Shown: positions 1 through 7,526, counted from the stretch's first letter. The stretch is DNA of 9,635 bases from an uncultured Burkholderiales bacterium (GCA_903926695.1 CAIYKK010000386.1:1-9635), one strand, 5' to 3'. The notes: generated by a model from the letters alone, not told the origin. A program made the numbers and translations.

Positions 1-1371
1 AAACACCCGCACGCCAATGGCGGGCTGGCTGCTTTTGAGCATGGTCATGGGAATGAGCTTGCCGTCCTGGGCAAACGCGGTGTACGAGTGCGCCATCTGA
101 AGCAGCGACGCTGACAGCCCGTAACCATAAGACATCGTTGCCTGCTCGACCGGGCGCCACGATTTCCAGGGCCGCAGCCGCCCCGTGACCGCGCCGGGGA
201 ATTCGATTTTGGGTTTCTGGCCGTAGCCCAGCGCCACGTAGGTGTTCCACATTTCCTGTGGACTCATTTTTTGGGCGATCTTGAGCGCGCCGACATTGCT
301 CGACTTCTGGATCACACCCTCAACGGTCAGCGTGCCGTAGTTGTGCGTGTCGCTGATGGTGAAGCCGCCAATGTTGAAGCGGCCAGGGCCGGTTTCAATC
401 AGGGTCTGGGGCTTGATGCGGCCCGCTTCAAGGGCCATCGCCACGGTGATCGGCTTCATGGTCGATCCGGGCTCGAAGGTGTCGGTCAGGGCGCGGTTAC
501 GCAGCTGCTCGCCGGTCAGGTTCTGGCGCTTGTCGGGCACGTAGCTCGGGTAGTTCGCCAGCGCCAGCACCTCGCCGGTGGTGCTGTCGAGCACGACCAC
601 GCTGCCGGCCTTGGCCTTGCGCGCAATCACCGCGTCGCGCAGGCGCTGGTAGGCGACAAACTGCACCTTGCTGTCAATGCTCAGCTGAATGTCCTTGCCC
701 TCGACCGGCGGCACCTGCTCGCCCTCGCCTTCAACAACGCGGCCCAGCCGGTCCTTGATGACGCGGCGCGAACCGGCCTTGCCCGCCAGATCTTTGTTGA
801 AGGCCAGCTCGATGCCTTCCTGGCCGTTGTCTTCAACGTTGGTGAATCCGACGACGTGGGCGGAGGTTTCCCCTTCGGGGTATTTGCGCTTGTATTCCTT
901 GCGCTGGTAAATGCCGGGAATGGCCAGCGCATGGACTTTCTGGGCCACAGGCTCTTCGACCTGACGCTTGACCCAGACAAAGTTACGGTCATCGGAGAGC
1001 TTTTTTTTCAGATCGGCCAGGGGCATTTCCAGCACTTTGGCCAGTTTGGCCAGCTGCACTGGATTGGCTTCGACATCTTCAGGAATCGCCCAGATGCTCG
1101 ACGCGGGCACGCTGGACGCCAAAATCAGGCCATTGCGGTCCAGAATACGCCCCCGGTTGGCGGGCAGTTCCAGCGTGCGGGCAAAGCGCACCTCGCCCTG
1201 GCGCTGAAAAAAAGCGTTGGCAAACACTTGAATGTAGGCAGCCCGGATCGCCAGCCCGAGAAAACTCAGCGCAAAACACGCCACGATGAACTTGCTGCGC
1301 CAGACCGGCGTCTTGCTCGCCAGCAGCGGGCTGGACGTGTAGAGAACACTTTTGCTTTTACCCTTGCTCAT
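1..1371 (-). CDS. ftsI: Septal peptidoglycan transpeptidase FtsI (PBP3), 3' end cut off by the window
   Basis: This is the class B penicillin-binding protein that cross-links septal peptidoglycan in the divisome, anchored in the inner membrane and facing the periplasm. The first 457 codons are present, in frame to base 1. A basic start (MSKGKSKS) leads to a membrane segment at about residues 28-48. The PBP-dimer motif RGRILDRNG lies at 73-81. The transpeptidase domain shows the SxxK box STMK with nucleophile Ser303, and SSN at 357-359, close to E. coli PBP3 numbering (Ser307, SSN 359-361). The KTG box is not reached, so the missing part should be roughly the last 100-130 residues. The ATG overlaps the ftsL stop by four bases (ATGA), indicating translational coupling. 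Identity is very secure from motif order and gene context. Confidence 0.96.
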   Translation of the reverse strand, partial: MSKGKSKSVLYTSSPLLASKTPVWRSKFIVACFALSFLGLAIRAAYIQVFANAFFQRQGEVRFARTLELPANRGRILDRNGLILASSVPASSIWAIPEDVEANPVQLAKLAKVLEMPLADLKKKLSDDRNFVWVKRQVEEPVAQKVHALAIPGIYQRKEYKRKYPEGETSAHVVGFTNVEDNGQEGIELAFNKDLAGKAGSRRVIKDRLGRVVEGEGEQVPPVEGKDIQLSIDSKVQFVAYQRLRDAVIARKAKAGSVVVLDSTTGEVLALANYPSYVPDKRQNLTGEQLRNRALTDTFEPGSTMKPITVAMALEAGRIKPQTLIETGPGRFNIGGFTISDTHNYGTLTVEGVIQKSSNVGALKIAQKMSPQEMWNTYVALGYGQKPKIEFPGAVTGRLRPWKSWRPVEQATMSYGYGLSASLLQMAHSYTAFAQDGKLIPMTMLKSSQPAIGVRVF

Positions 1372-1670
1372 GGCGCCGCCGCCTTCCCCGCGCTGGCCGC
1401 CGCAGCGGACGGGTAGCTCACGTACTGGGTGATGGCGGGCGTGGCCGTGCGCATCTGCAGCCGCTCATGGGCGAGCTTTTCAATTTTCAGCGGCGTGGCC
1501 TGGGCGCGTTTTTCGACTTGCAGGCGGTCGTTTTCGGTGTCTATCTTGCGGCCCTGGGCCATCGCCTTTTCAAGCTCGGCATACAGGCGACGCGACTCGT
1601 ACTGGGTGTTGACCAGATACAGGGCGCTGGCCAGCACGGCCAGCAAAAGCACCAGATTCAGGCGGGCCAT
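1368..1670 (-). CDS. ftsL: Cell division protein FtsL
   Basis: A 100-aa bitopic membrane protein, in the FtsB/FtsL/FtsQ subcomplex that recruits and activates FtsW/FtsI. Residues 4-20 are a hydrophobic membrane helix (LNLVLLLAVLASALYLV). They are followed by a polar region of about 55 residues (YESRRLYAELEKAMAQ and on) with the heptad look of the FtsL coiled coil, then an Ala-rich tail. I chose the ATG at 1670 because GGAGGG sits at 1677-1682, six bases upstream. A longer reading from a TTG at 1733 would add 21 residues (MRGAAWRC...) unlike FtsL. The gene begins 64 bp after the rsmH stop and overlaps ftsI by ATGA. Sequence conservation in FtsL is low, so the call rests on topology, size and position between rsmH and ftsI. 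Confidence 0.9.
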   Translation of the reverse strand: MARLNLVLLLAVLASALYLVNTQYESRRLYAELEKAMAQGRKIDTENDRLQVEKRAQATPLKIEKLAHERLQMRTATPAITQYVSYPSAAAASAGKAAAP

Positions 1671-1676
1671 TGGCAG

Positions 1677-1682
1677 CCCTCC
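1677..1682 (-). promoter_or_regulatory. Ribosome binding site deciding the ftsL start
   Basis: GGAGGG six bases before the ATG at 1670. It is a strong Shine-Dalgarno match and favours this start over the in-frame TTG at 1733, which lies directly behind the rsmH stop. Confidence 0.7.
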
Positions 1683-1734
1683 GAGGTGGCTTGCGGCGGG
1701 CAGGCTGCGGCAGCGCCAAGCCGCCCCTCGCAAG

Positions 1735-2652
1735 TCATACGGCCTCTCCGGTGCGCTCGGCCACGCGCATCACGGCGCTACGCGAACGCGGATTGCCCTC
1801 GACTTCTTCTTCGCTCGGTTTGGTGCGGCCCAGCGCCTTGAGCTGCATCACCTTGGGCGCGGCAAAAGGCGCACGCCGGTCAAACACCTCACGCGAATGG
1901 GTGGCAATGAACTGCTTGACGATGCGGTCTTCGAGCGAGTGAAAACTGATCACCACCAGACGCCCGCCGGGCGCAAGCACTTTGAGCGAAGCGGCCAGCG
2001 CCTGCTGCAACTCCTCCAGCTCGGCGTTGATGAAAATGCGCAGCGCCTGAAAGGTCCGCGTGGCTGGGTCTTTGCCCGGCTCGCGGGTCTTGACGGCGCT
2101 GGCGACGACTTCGGCCAGCTCGGCAGTGGTTTGAATCGGCCCGCGCTCCTGACGGCGACGGTCAATCGCTCTGGCGACCAGCCCGGCAAAGCGCTCCTCG
2201 CCATAGTCGCGGATCACTTCCGTCATGGCCTCGATGGAGGCGTCCGCCAGCCACTCGGCCACGCTCTGGCCGCGTGTGGTGTCCATGCGCATGTCCAGCG
2301 GGCCGTCGCCGCGAAAGGAAAAGCCGCGCGCCGGGTTGTCGATCTGCGGCGAGCTGATGCCCAGATCCATCAAAATCCCGGCCGCGCTGGCCGCAGGCAT
2401 CTCGCCCAGATACATAAAACCCTGGTGGCGAATGGAAAACCGCGCATCGGCGATAGTTTGCGCCTCGGCAATGGCCTCTGTATCCTTGTCGAACGCCGTC
2501 AGGCGCCCGAGCGGCGAGAGCTGCGACAGCAGCAGGCGTGAATGTCCGCCGCGACCAAAAGTCGCGTCGATGTAGTGACCGTCCGGGTTGATCTGAAGCG
2601 ACTCTATCGCTTCGTTCAACAAGACGGTGCGGTGTGTCCATATTCCTTTCAC
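1735..2652 (-). CDS. rsmH: 16S rRNA (cytosine-1402-N4)-methyltransferase RsmH (MraW)
   Basis: RsmH transfers a methyl group from SAM to N4 of C1402 in 16S rRNA, near the ribosomal P site. Numbering from the TTG at 2655, visible motifs are W6-T-H-R-T-V-L-L (family WxHxTVL), the SAM glycine loop [10 protein letters not shown] at 30-39, the acidic loop DKDTE at 56-60, [12 protein letters not shown] at 95-106, [16 protein letters not shown] at 110-125, and further on [16 protein letters not shown] and the strand motif [11 protein letters not shown]. Length is about 305 residues, normal for the family. The start is non-ATG: TTG at 2655 and GTG at 2652 are adjacent, six bases after the mraZ stop. 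I prefer GTG, with a weak AAGAAG upstream. The nearest ATG (2641) is out of frame. Very short spacing to mraZ suggests coupled translation. Confidence 0.96.
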   Translation of the reverse strand: MKGIWTHRTVLLNEAIESLQINPDGHYIDATFGRGGHSRLLLSQLSPLGRLTAFDKDTEAIAEAQTIADARFSIRHQGFMYLGEMPAASAAGILMDLGISSPQIDNPARGFSFRGDGPLDMRMDTTRGQSVAEWLADASIEAMTEVIRDYGEERFAGLVARAIDRRRQERGPIQTTAELAEVVASAVKTREPGKDPATRTFQALRIFINAELEELQQALAASLKVLAPGGRLVVISFHSLEDRIVKQFIATHSREVFDRRAPFAAPKVMQLKALGRTKPSEEEVEGNPRSRSAVMRVAERTGEAV

Positions 2653-2661
2653 CAACTTCTT

Positions 2662-3090
2662 TCAGAATAAAAAATCTTTGAAGACATCGGGCATGTCGCC
2701 CTGTATCTGCGCCGCCTCCTGGGCGGCATAAGCGTCTGCGTCCCACAGCTCAAAATAGCGGCCCATGCCCAGCAGCGCCGCACCCTTGTGAATGCCAGCG
2801 GCTTTTCGCAACTCGGGCGAAACCAGCACGCGGCCCGCCGCATCCATATTCACATCCATCGCATTGCCCAAAAATATACGTTTCCACCCATGCGCCTGCA
2901 TTGGCAGCGAGGCAATGCGCTCGCGAAACTTTTCCCACTCGGGGCGCGCAAAAATCATCAGGCAGCCGTGCGGATGCCGGGTGATCGTGAGCTGGCCGCC
3001 CGTGCTCATGCCCAACACCTCGCGGTGCCGGGTTGGCACAGACAGCCGGCCTTTGGCATCGAGCGCAAGAAATGACGCACCTTGAAACAA
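2662..3090 (-). CDS. mraZ: Transcriptional regulator MraZ
   Basis: First gene of the dcw cluster. MraZ is a ring-forming DNA-binding protein with two AbrB-like halves that represses its own promoter and, when abundant, perturbs division. The 142 residues match the family length. The two duplicated DxxGR signatures are visible: [13 protein letters not shown] at 11-23 and [17 protein letters not shown] at 83-99. The N-terminus [11 protein letters not shown] is typical. The start is TTG at 3090, and no in-frame ATG fits the conserved N-terminus. AAGG lies about ten bases upstream. The stop is six bases before the earliest rsmH start. The operator at 3118-3142 lies just upstream, consistent with autoregulation. 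Identity is secure. Confidence 0.95.
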   Translation of the reverse strand: MFQGASFLALDAKGRLSVPTRHREVLGMSTGGQLTITRHPHGCLMIFARPEWEKFRERIASLPMQAHGWKRIFLGNAMDVNMDAAGRVLVSPELRKAAGIHKGAALLGMGRYFELWDADAYAAQEAAQIQGDMPDVFKDFLF

Positions 3091-3117
3091 TTTGGATAAC
3101 CTTTAAAAAACACTTTT

Positions 3118-3142
3118 TCCACCACTCTCCACTTTCTCTCAC
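3118..3142 (-). promoter_or_regulatory. MraZ operator: three GTGRR repeats at 10-bp phase
   Basis: Read on the minus strand, GTGAG (3142-3138), GTGGA (3132-3128) and GTGGA (3122-3118) repeat at exact 10-bp intervals with 5-bp spacers. This is the known architecture of MraZ boxes (TGGGN/GTGGG direct repeats with 5-nt spacers) upstream of mraZ. It begins 27 bp before the mraZ start codon. An extra GTG at 3113-3111 is one base out of phase. The match to the box layout is seen directly; binding is inferred. Confidence 0.7.
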
Positions 3143-3146
3143 TGTA
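3141..3146 (-). promoter_or_regulatory. Possible -10 element of the mraZ (dcw) promoter
   Basis: Minus-strand TACAGT matches four of six consensus positions and abuts the first MraZ repeat, as expected if the operator covers the start of transcription. I see no good -35 at 16-18 bp, so this is tentative. Confidence 0.28.
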
Positions 3147-3506
3147 GCAGGGCCAACTTGGACGCTCTGACGCCGAAACGTTTTCTTGCTATGAAATCAA
3201 CGACTTAGAAGCCTGTTTGAAAGTCGGCTGGCATCATTTGTTCCTGATGGATGAAGAGCTTGCCGCCTGCCGTAAAAGTAACCCTTGGGGCTTGGGTTAG
3301 CAACTGGACATTTGTCCTGCAGGATATAGGACGATTGACCGGCAGCGGCGCCATTTCCCAAAGTCTGGCAGTATAAAAACGAATACTGCGAGCATGTTAC
3401 TTTTTGTTTCGGTGATTTTCAAAGTCTGAAAACCGCACCCAGCCGGACCTGCGTGCGCCAGACCGCTGCCGCGTAACCGCCGCAAAAGCCCGCCAGGACG
3501 GCGCCC
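3143..3506. other. Gene-free stretch with several short palindromes
   Basis: This stretch lies between the mraZ operator and the STAS-protein stop codon. I see no convincing gene. It holds inverted repeats: GCAGTAT/ATACTGC at 3368-3374 and 3383-3389 (loop 8), TTTTCA/TGAAAA at 3416-3421 and 3427-3432 (loop 5), TAACCC/GGGTTA at 3279-3284 and 3294-3299 (loop 9), and the 10-bp palindrome TCCTGCAGGA near 3315-3324. AAAGTCTG occurs twice (3360 and 3421). None is followed by a proper U-tract in the direction of transcription, so they look more like operators or leftovers than terminators. Confidence 0.5.
3484..3503 (-). terminator. Weak candidate terminator after the STAS-protein gene
   Basis: Three bases after the stop codon, the minus strand can form CGCC-GTCCT-GGCG followed by GGC and TTTT. 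A four-pair stem with a short T run is marginal, but the position is right. Confidence 0.25.
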
Positions 3507-5261
3507 TTAATCGACGCGCACCACCACCTTCGCGTATTCCGTGATGCCAATCACATTAAAAAAGGCTGCCACCAGGCGGTTGACCTCAGAGAACTTGACC
3601 GTGCGCTGCTCGGCCTGGCGGGCCGACACCCAGTTCAGCAGCATGCCAGCGGCGGAGAAATCGACGCGGATCAGCTTGGCGCAGGAAATCTGCACCATGC
3701 TGGCGCCTGTGAGCTTGGCCTCCAGCCGGTCGAGCACGCCAATGGCGTCGCCCTGAATGTGGCCCGACAGCTCGACCGAAAAAAGCTGGTGATTGATGTT
3801 CGAGCTGGCTGGCCCGGCAGCAGCGTCTTCGGCCTCCAGCGTCATTGACTGCACGGGCTCGCTGATGATGGTCTGGCTCCCGACGGTATTGCCCTGGGCA
3901 TCAAGCGGCGTGCAGATACAGCAGGCCTTTGTCCAGGCGGGCGGCGAGACTTCGTAGGTGATGCAGAAATCGAGCGCGGCCATTTCAAAGTCATCTGACA
4001 GATTCATCACGCGCAGCGCCTGCATGCGCAGCAGCCACCACTTCTGATCGGTCTCGCGGTTGCCCGAGGGCGTGGTGGCCAGCAGCGCGCCCTGCAGCTT
4101 GGCCTGCCCCTGAAACTGCAGCTGCACCGGCTGGGCCACCCAGCCGGTAAACACCTTGTTGAGTGGCTCCAGGGCTGACGGATCAATGCTCTTGAGATTG
4201 CTCCAGTCCAGGCGCCACGGCATGGCATTGCGCGTCATGGCGGCATTGAGGGCGGCGACCGTCTGCAGCCCTATGACGGACGGGCAAATCCAGTCGATTG
4301 ACGAGCCGTTGCTGGTCTTGTCGCTGGGGCTGAACAAGGCTTTCATCATGTCAGGCAGGCAGAACCACTGAGGTGCCGACCGGTCAAAACGTTTGAGAAA
4401 CTGCAGGGCTGCCGCTTCAAACTTTTCCTGCTCCCCGGTCGCCCGGTACAGATCAAACAGCGTCAGCCAGGTGTTGACGTGGTCGGTGCGCAGCGCGCCC
4501 GGCGCCAACAGCTCCAGCAGACCGGCCTCGGCACCCGCGTCGTCGCCGTTGGCAAACAAGATGGCGGCCTCTTCAAGCTCGGCGTCGTGGCCCAGCATGT
4601 CTTGCTCCAGCGGGGCGGACAATGAACCGCTCATGGGCAGCAAACCGGACAGGCTGGTGGCGTAACTGCCGTGGAAACCGACTTGGCCGTCCGCCGGCCC
4701 AGACTGAGCTGGCTTGGCGGCAGCAGGATTGACCATCGGGTCGCGCATCAGTTCGGCCAGCCGGGCGGCTGAGACGGACTGGGTCGGAATGGTCGTCATG
4801 TAGGCCAGGGACTCGTCGGTGTGCCCCTTGGGCGGCTGCGTCAGGCCCATAGTCAGCGGAATATCGGCCGGATGGACCGCGCTGCCCATGTTCCCCATGT
4901 CCTTGTTTTTCCACCACTGCATGGACATCTGCGCCTCGATCTCGTCGATCTTTTTGAGGGTGGAGGCGCGCTCGTCGGGCGAGATCATGCTGCTTTGAAA
5001 GAACGATGGCTTGCCCGCCGGATCCTGGTTTTGTCCCGAGACGGCTTCGAGCTTGCGCAGTTTGCGCAGCATGTCAAATTCCCGCTTGCGTACAAAGTCA
5101 TTGCGCCGCTTGCGCTCCATCATTTCCTTGAGGAGCTGCTTGTTGACCGAGTCGTCCTTGTCCGCTTCAAGCGCGTCAAGCTCGGACCAACTGGTAGCCG
5201 GGTTGCGGACAAACTTCACTAATTTAGACAACAAGCCTGATGCGAAATCTTCTTTAAACAT
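3507..5261 (-). CDS. STAS-domain protein with FimV-like TPR region, function unknown
   Basis: A 584-aa soluble-looking protein with no signal peptide or membrane helix. Residues 1-115 are charged and helical (KQLLKEMMERKRRNDF at 41-56, then a second helical segment to about 112). Residues 115-220 are Pro/Ser/Ala-rich and probably disordered. Residues 226-300 (AILFANGDDAGAEAGLLELL, then WLTLFDLYRATGEQEKFEAAALQFLKRF) resemble the TPR-type module of FimV-like proteins. Residues 325-395 contain RLDWSNLKSIDPSALEPL, a degenerate STAS pattern. Residues 490-584 form a clearer STAS domain, with the loop RVDFSAAGMLLNW at 532-544 where anti-sigma antagonists carry the phospho-acceptor. STAS domains usually bind partner proteins or nucleotides; no activity can be assigned here. 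The gene begins 41 bp after dksA with no terminator between, so co-transcription is likely. The ATG at 5261 has no clear Shine-Dalgarno. Confidence 0.8.
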   Translation of the reverse strand: MFKEDFASGLLSKLVKFVRNPATSWSELDALEADKDDSVNKQLLKEMMERKRRNDFVRKREFDMLRKLRKLEAVSGQNQDPAGKPSFFQSSMISPDERASTLKKIDEIEAQMSMQWWKNKDMGNMGSAVHPADIPLTMGLTQPPKGHTDESLAYMTTIPTQSVSAARLAELMRDPMVNPAAAKPAQSGPADGQVGFHGSYATSLSGLLPMSGSLSAPLEQDMLGHDAELEEAAILFANGDDAGAEAGLLELLAPGALRTDHVNTWLTLFDLYRATGEQEKFEAAALQFLKRFDRSAPQWFCLPDMMKALFSPSDKTSNGSSIDWICPSVIGLQTVAALNAAMTRNAMPWRLDWSNLKSIDPSALEPLNKVFTGWVAQPVQLQFQGQAKLQGALLATTPSGNRETDQKWWLLRMQALRVMNLSDDFEMAALDFCITYEVSPPAWTKACCICTPLDAQGNTVGSQTIISEPVQSMTLEAEDAAAGPASSNINHQLFSVELSGHIQGDAIGVLDRLEAKLTGASMVQISCAKLIRVDFSAAGMLLNWVSARQAEQRTVKFSEVNRLVAAFFNVIGITEYAKVVVRVD

Positions 5262-5302
5262 GGCGGGTCTGAGAAAAAAGCATTAAGTATGAATTCGATT
5301 TG

Positions 5303-6145
5303 TTAATCGCCAAACATTTTTTGCTTAAGTTCGCGCCGCTGCTGTGCTTCCAGGGACAAATTGGCCGTGGGTCGGGCAATCAGGCGACCGACGCCGATGG
5401 GCTCGCCGGTTTCGTCGCAGTAGCCGTAGTCGCCCGAGTCGATGCGGGCAATTGACTGCTCAATCTTCTTGAGCAGCTTGCGCTCGCGGTCGCGTGTGCG
5501 CAGTTCCAGCGCGTGTTCTTCTTCGATGGTGGCGCGGTCAGCCGGATCGGGCACCACGGCAGCGTCTTCGCGCAGGTGCTCGGTCGTTTCACCGGCGCTG
5601 TTGTGGATGTCCTGCTTGAGAACGGACAGCTTGTGGCGAAAGAACGCCAGCTGCGCCTCGTTCATGTACTCCTCCTCCGGCATGGCCTTGACTTCCTCGT
5701 CGCTCAGCTGGTCGGCGGGCTTGCTTTTCCAGTTGTTGGCAAGCTTGGGGTCTTTCGGGGCAGCCGCCTGGATGTGCGGCGTGATCGGACGTTCAGGCAT
5801 GGTGGAGTAACTGGCTTTGGCTGCGTCAGGCGCATGGGTAGGCATCAGGGGTGCGGGCGGAGTGGACGGGGTCAGCGTTCGGGCTGGACTTCGGCGACCG
5901 GGCTTGGGCGGCTCTGGCACAAAGACGGCCGCAGCAGGCGCTGGCGCCTTGACACTGGCGGGCGCCTTGAAGGTTTTGGCGACCTTGGGCACTGCAGGCG
6001 CAGCCGCCGCAGCGGGCACGGCAGGCGCCGGAACCGTTCTTTTGAGCACGGGTCTGGCAACCTTCTTGACCGCAGGGGCCGGGGAATGCACGGGCAGGGC
6101 GTCAGCCGGGGCGGCCAAAATGCTCTTTTTGTCGGGGATATTCAC
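5303..6145 (-). CDS. dksA: RNA polymerase-binding transcription factor DksA, long N-terminal extension, reduced zinc site
   Basis: DksA enters the RNA polymerase secondary channel and, with ppGpp, resets promoter activity. From GTG at 6145 the protein has 280 residues against 151 in E. coli. Residues about 20-115 are Ala/Pro/Lys/Val-rich low complexity. The core begins near 155 (MPEEEYMNEAQ). The coiled-coil tip carries DPADRA at 200-205, matching the DxxDxA tip motif needed for function. The zinc-finger region (YGYCDETGEPIGVGRL, then ARPTANLSLEAQ) keeps one of the four zinc cysteines: Cys243, with Thr246, Ser264 and Ala267 in the other places. It is thus like zinc-independent DksA variants. 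GTG was chosen because GAGGAG precedes it at ideal distance. An upstream TTG at 6202 would add 19 residues without such a site. The gene has its own promoter and probably co-transcribes the STAS gene. Confidence 0.93.
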   Translation of the reverse strand: MNIPDKKSILAAPADALPVHSPAPAVKKVARPVLKRTVPAPAVPAAAAAPAVPKVAKTFKAPASVKAPAPAAAVFVPEPPKPGRRSPARTLTPSTPPAPLMPTHAPDAAKASYSTMPERPITPHIQAAAPKDPKLANNWKSKPADQLSDEEVKAMPEEEYMNEAQLAFFRHKLSVLKQDIHNSAGETTEHLREDAAVVPDPADRATIEEEHALELRTRDRERKLLKKIEQSIARIDSGDYGYCDETGEPIGVGRLIARPTANLSLEAQQRRELKQKMFGD

Positions 6146-6150
6146 GTTGT

Positions 6151-6160
6151 CTCTCCTCTG
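6151..6160 (-). promoter_or_regulatory. Strong ribosome binding site for dksA
   Basis: Minus strand CAGAGGAGAG followed by ACAAC and GTG. The GGAG core at good spacing makes the GTG at 6145 the likely start rather than the TTG at 6202. Confidence 0.7.
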
Positions 6161-6357
6161 GGAAGCGGGCCGGGGTGAATCGCGAACCACTTCTTTTGTC
6201 AAACCGCTTGCGCCAGTTCAACCCTACCTGGTTCCAGATGTTCTGGTGTGTTGCCGACCACTTCAGTTTAAAAAAGCCACTTTAGCAAGGGTTTTGCCCT
6301 GTTGCGGATCGGCTTGGTATCTGGCGGGTCTCCCGATTGAAATTTTTCGGGTATTTT

Positions 6358-6385
6358 GGTCAGCGCGCGATTGTAGCGGCTGACC
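6358..6385. promoter_or_regulatory. Inverted repeat flanking the dksA -10: candidate operator
   Basis: GGTCAGC at 6358-6364 and GCTGACC at 6379-6385 are perfect 7-bp inverted arms. Their centres are 21 bp apart, close to two helical turns. The putative -10 lies between the arms, an arrangement suited to a dimeric regulator blocking RNA polymerase. Repeat and spacing are seen directly; operator function is inference. Confidence 0.45.
6370..6375 (-). promoter_or_regulatory. -10 element of the dksA promoter
   Basis: Minus-strand TACAAT (five of six consensus positions). The -35 region at 17 bp is poor (TGCCTG). Transcription would start near 6363, giving a leader of about 218 nt before the GTG. 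A perfect TTGACA at 6202-6197 lies in this leader, but I see no -10 to go with it. Confidence 0.45.
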
Positions 6386-6410
6386 TGCACGGCAGGCAGC
6401 CGCCCGAATC

Positions 6411-6433
6411 AAAAAGCGTGAACAATTCCACGC
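6411..6433 (-). terminator. Intrinsic terminator behind the COG0523 GTPase gene
   Basis: Minus strand GCGTGGAATTGTTCACGC (6433-6416) folds into five Watson-Crick pairs plus a G-U and an A-U with a four-base loop. TTTTT follows immediately (6415-6411). It lies 12 bp after the stop and separates this gene from the dksA promoter. Confidence 0.7.
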
Positions 6434-6445
6434 CGCCCGCCTCCG

Positions 6446-7495
6446 TCAAGCCAGGCACTGCCCCAGGCCTTCGAGCAAAATATCCTTCGGCAGGTCAATG
6501 CCGATAAACACCATCTTGCTGATTTTTTCCTCGCCCGGCGCCCAGGCTGGCCCCAGATCGCTGCCCATCAACTGATGCACGCCCTGGAAAATTACCTTGC
6601 GCTCCGTGCCTTCCATGTTCAGCACGCCCTTGTAGCGCAGCATGCGCGGGCCGTAGATATTCACCACTGCGTGCAGAAAATCTTCCAGCTTGGCCGGGCT
6701 GAAGGATTTTTCCGAGCGGAACACAAAACTTTTCACATCGTCGTCATGGCGGTGATGGTGGCCGGCCTCCGCCTCGTGGGCGTGCGACGGATGGTCGCAA
6801 TGCTCGCCATGCACATGATCGTGGTCGTGCGGCGCGTCTTCTTTCAGAAAATCCGGGTCAATGTCGAGCTTGGCGTTCAGGTTAAAACCGCGCAGGTCAA
6901 ACACATCGGCAAGCGCCACCTCGCCGAAATGCGCAGTTTTCTGCGGCGCGCGCGGGTTCATGTGCTTGATGCGGTGCTTGAGCGCTTCGAGTTCTTCCGA
7001 AGTCACCAAATCCGACTTGCTGATAAAAATCTGGTCGGCAAAACCGATCTGGCGGCGCGCTTCCTGGCGGTCATTCAATTGCTGCGGCGCGTGCTTGGCA
7101 TCGACCAGCGTCAAAATCGAATCGAGCAAATACTGCTCGGCGACTTCCTCGTCCATGAAAAACGTCTGCGCCACCGGGCCGGGGTCGGCCAGGCCGGTGG
7201 TTTCGATCACCACGCGGTCAAACTTGAGCAGGCCTTTGCGCTTTTTCGCGGCCAGCAACTGCAGCGTCTCGCGCAGGTCTTCGCGGATCGAGCAGCAGAT
7301 GCAGCCGTTGTTCATCTGGATGATGTTTTCCTGGGTGTCGTTGACGAGGATGTCGTTGTCGATGTTTTCCTCGCCAAACTCGTTCTCGATGACGGCGATT
7401 TTCTGGCCGTGGGCCTCGGTCAGGATGCGCTTGAGCAGCGTGGTTTTACCCGAGCCGAGAAAGCCGGTGAGGATGGTGACGGGAATCAAGCTCAT
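6446..7495 (-). CDS. COG0523 (CobW/YjiA-type) G3E GTPase, probable zinc or other metal chaperone
   Basis: A 349-aa cytosolic GTPase of the G3E group, which uses GTP hydrolysis to hand metal to client proteins. Walker A GFLGSGKT lies at 11-18. ENEFGE at 37-42 and the metal-binding CxCC (GCICC, cysteines 65, 67, 68) follow. ETTGLADP at 98-105 is the switch/Walker B region, and SKSD at 159-162 takes the place of the guanine-specificity NKxD. Residues 222-250 are a His-rich metal-binding stretch with 12 histidines and one cysteine. The C-terminal CobW_C domain runs from about 255 to the end. Some COG0523 members are Zur-regulated beside a zinc-free dksA paralogue. Here dksA follows directly and is cysteine-poor, but a terminator and a separate promoter lie between. 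I see no Zur-like site. The exact metal and client are unknown. Confidence 0.92.
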   Translation of the reverse strand: MSLIPVTILTGFLGSGKTTLLKRILTEAHGQKIAVIENEFGEENIDNDILVNDTQENIIQMNNGCICCSIREDLRETLQLLAAKKRKGLLKFDRVVIETTGLADPGPVAQTFFMDEEVAEQYLLDSILTLVDAKHAPQQLNDRQEARRQIGFADQIFISKSDLVTSEELEALKHRIKHMNPRAPQKTAHFGEVALADVFDLRGFNLNAKLDIDPDFLKEDAPHDHDHVHGEHCDHPSHAHEAEAGHHHRHDDDVKSFVFRSEKSFSPAKLEDFLHAVVNIYGPRMLRYKGVLNMEGTERKVIFQGVHQLMGSDLGPAWAPGEEKISKMVFIGIDLPKDILLEGLGQCLA

Positions 7496-7526
7496 GGTGG
7501 TTGCCTAAAAAACGGGAATCAAATGC

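Noticed and set aside
271..1416. Long plus-strand open frame opposite ftsI
   Set aside because: It is antisense to a clearly conserved FtsI frame with SxxK and SSN motifs. Its Gly/Arg/His-rich composition is typical of a GC-rich shadow frame.
1429..2541. Long plus-strand open frame opposite ftsL and rsmH
   Set aside because: It overlaps two recognised genes on the other strand and shows no family resemblance.
3147..3300. About 50-codon plus-strand open frame reading ...WHHLFLMDEELAACRKSNPWGLG
   Set aside because: It has no good start or ribosome site; its only ATG gives 17 residues. Divergence from mraZ would need an unseen promoter. Probably chance.
3297..3485. 62-codon minus-strand open frame in the gap before mraZ
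   Set aside because: It has a TTG start and no ribosome site. It runs over the palindromes and has no recognisable features.
6197..6202. Perfect TTGACA on the minus strand upstream of dksA
   Set aside because: No acceptable -10 lies at 15-18 bp, so it is not called as a second promoter.
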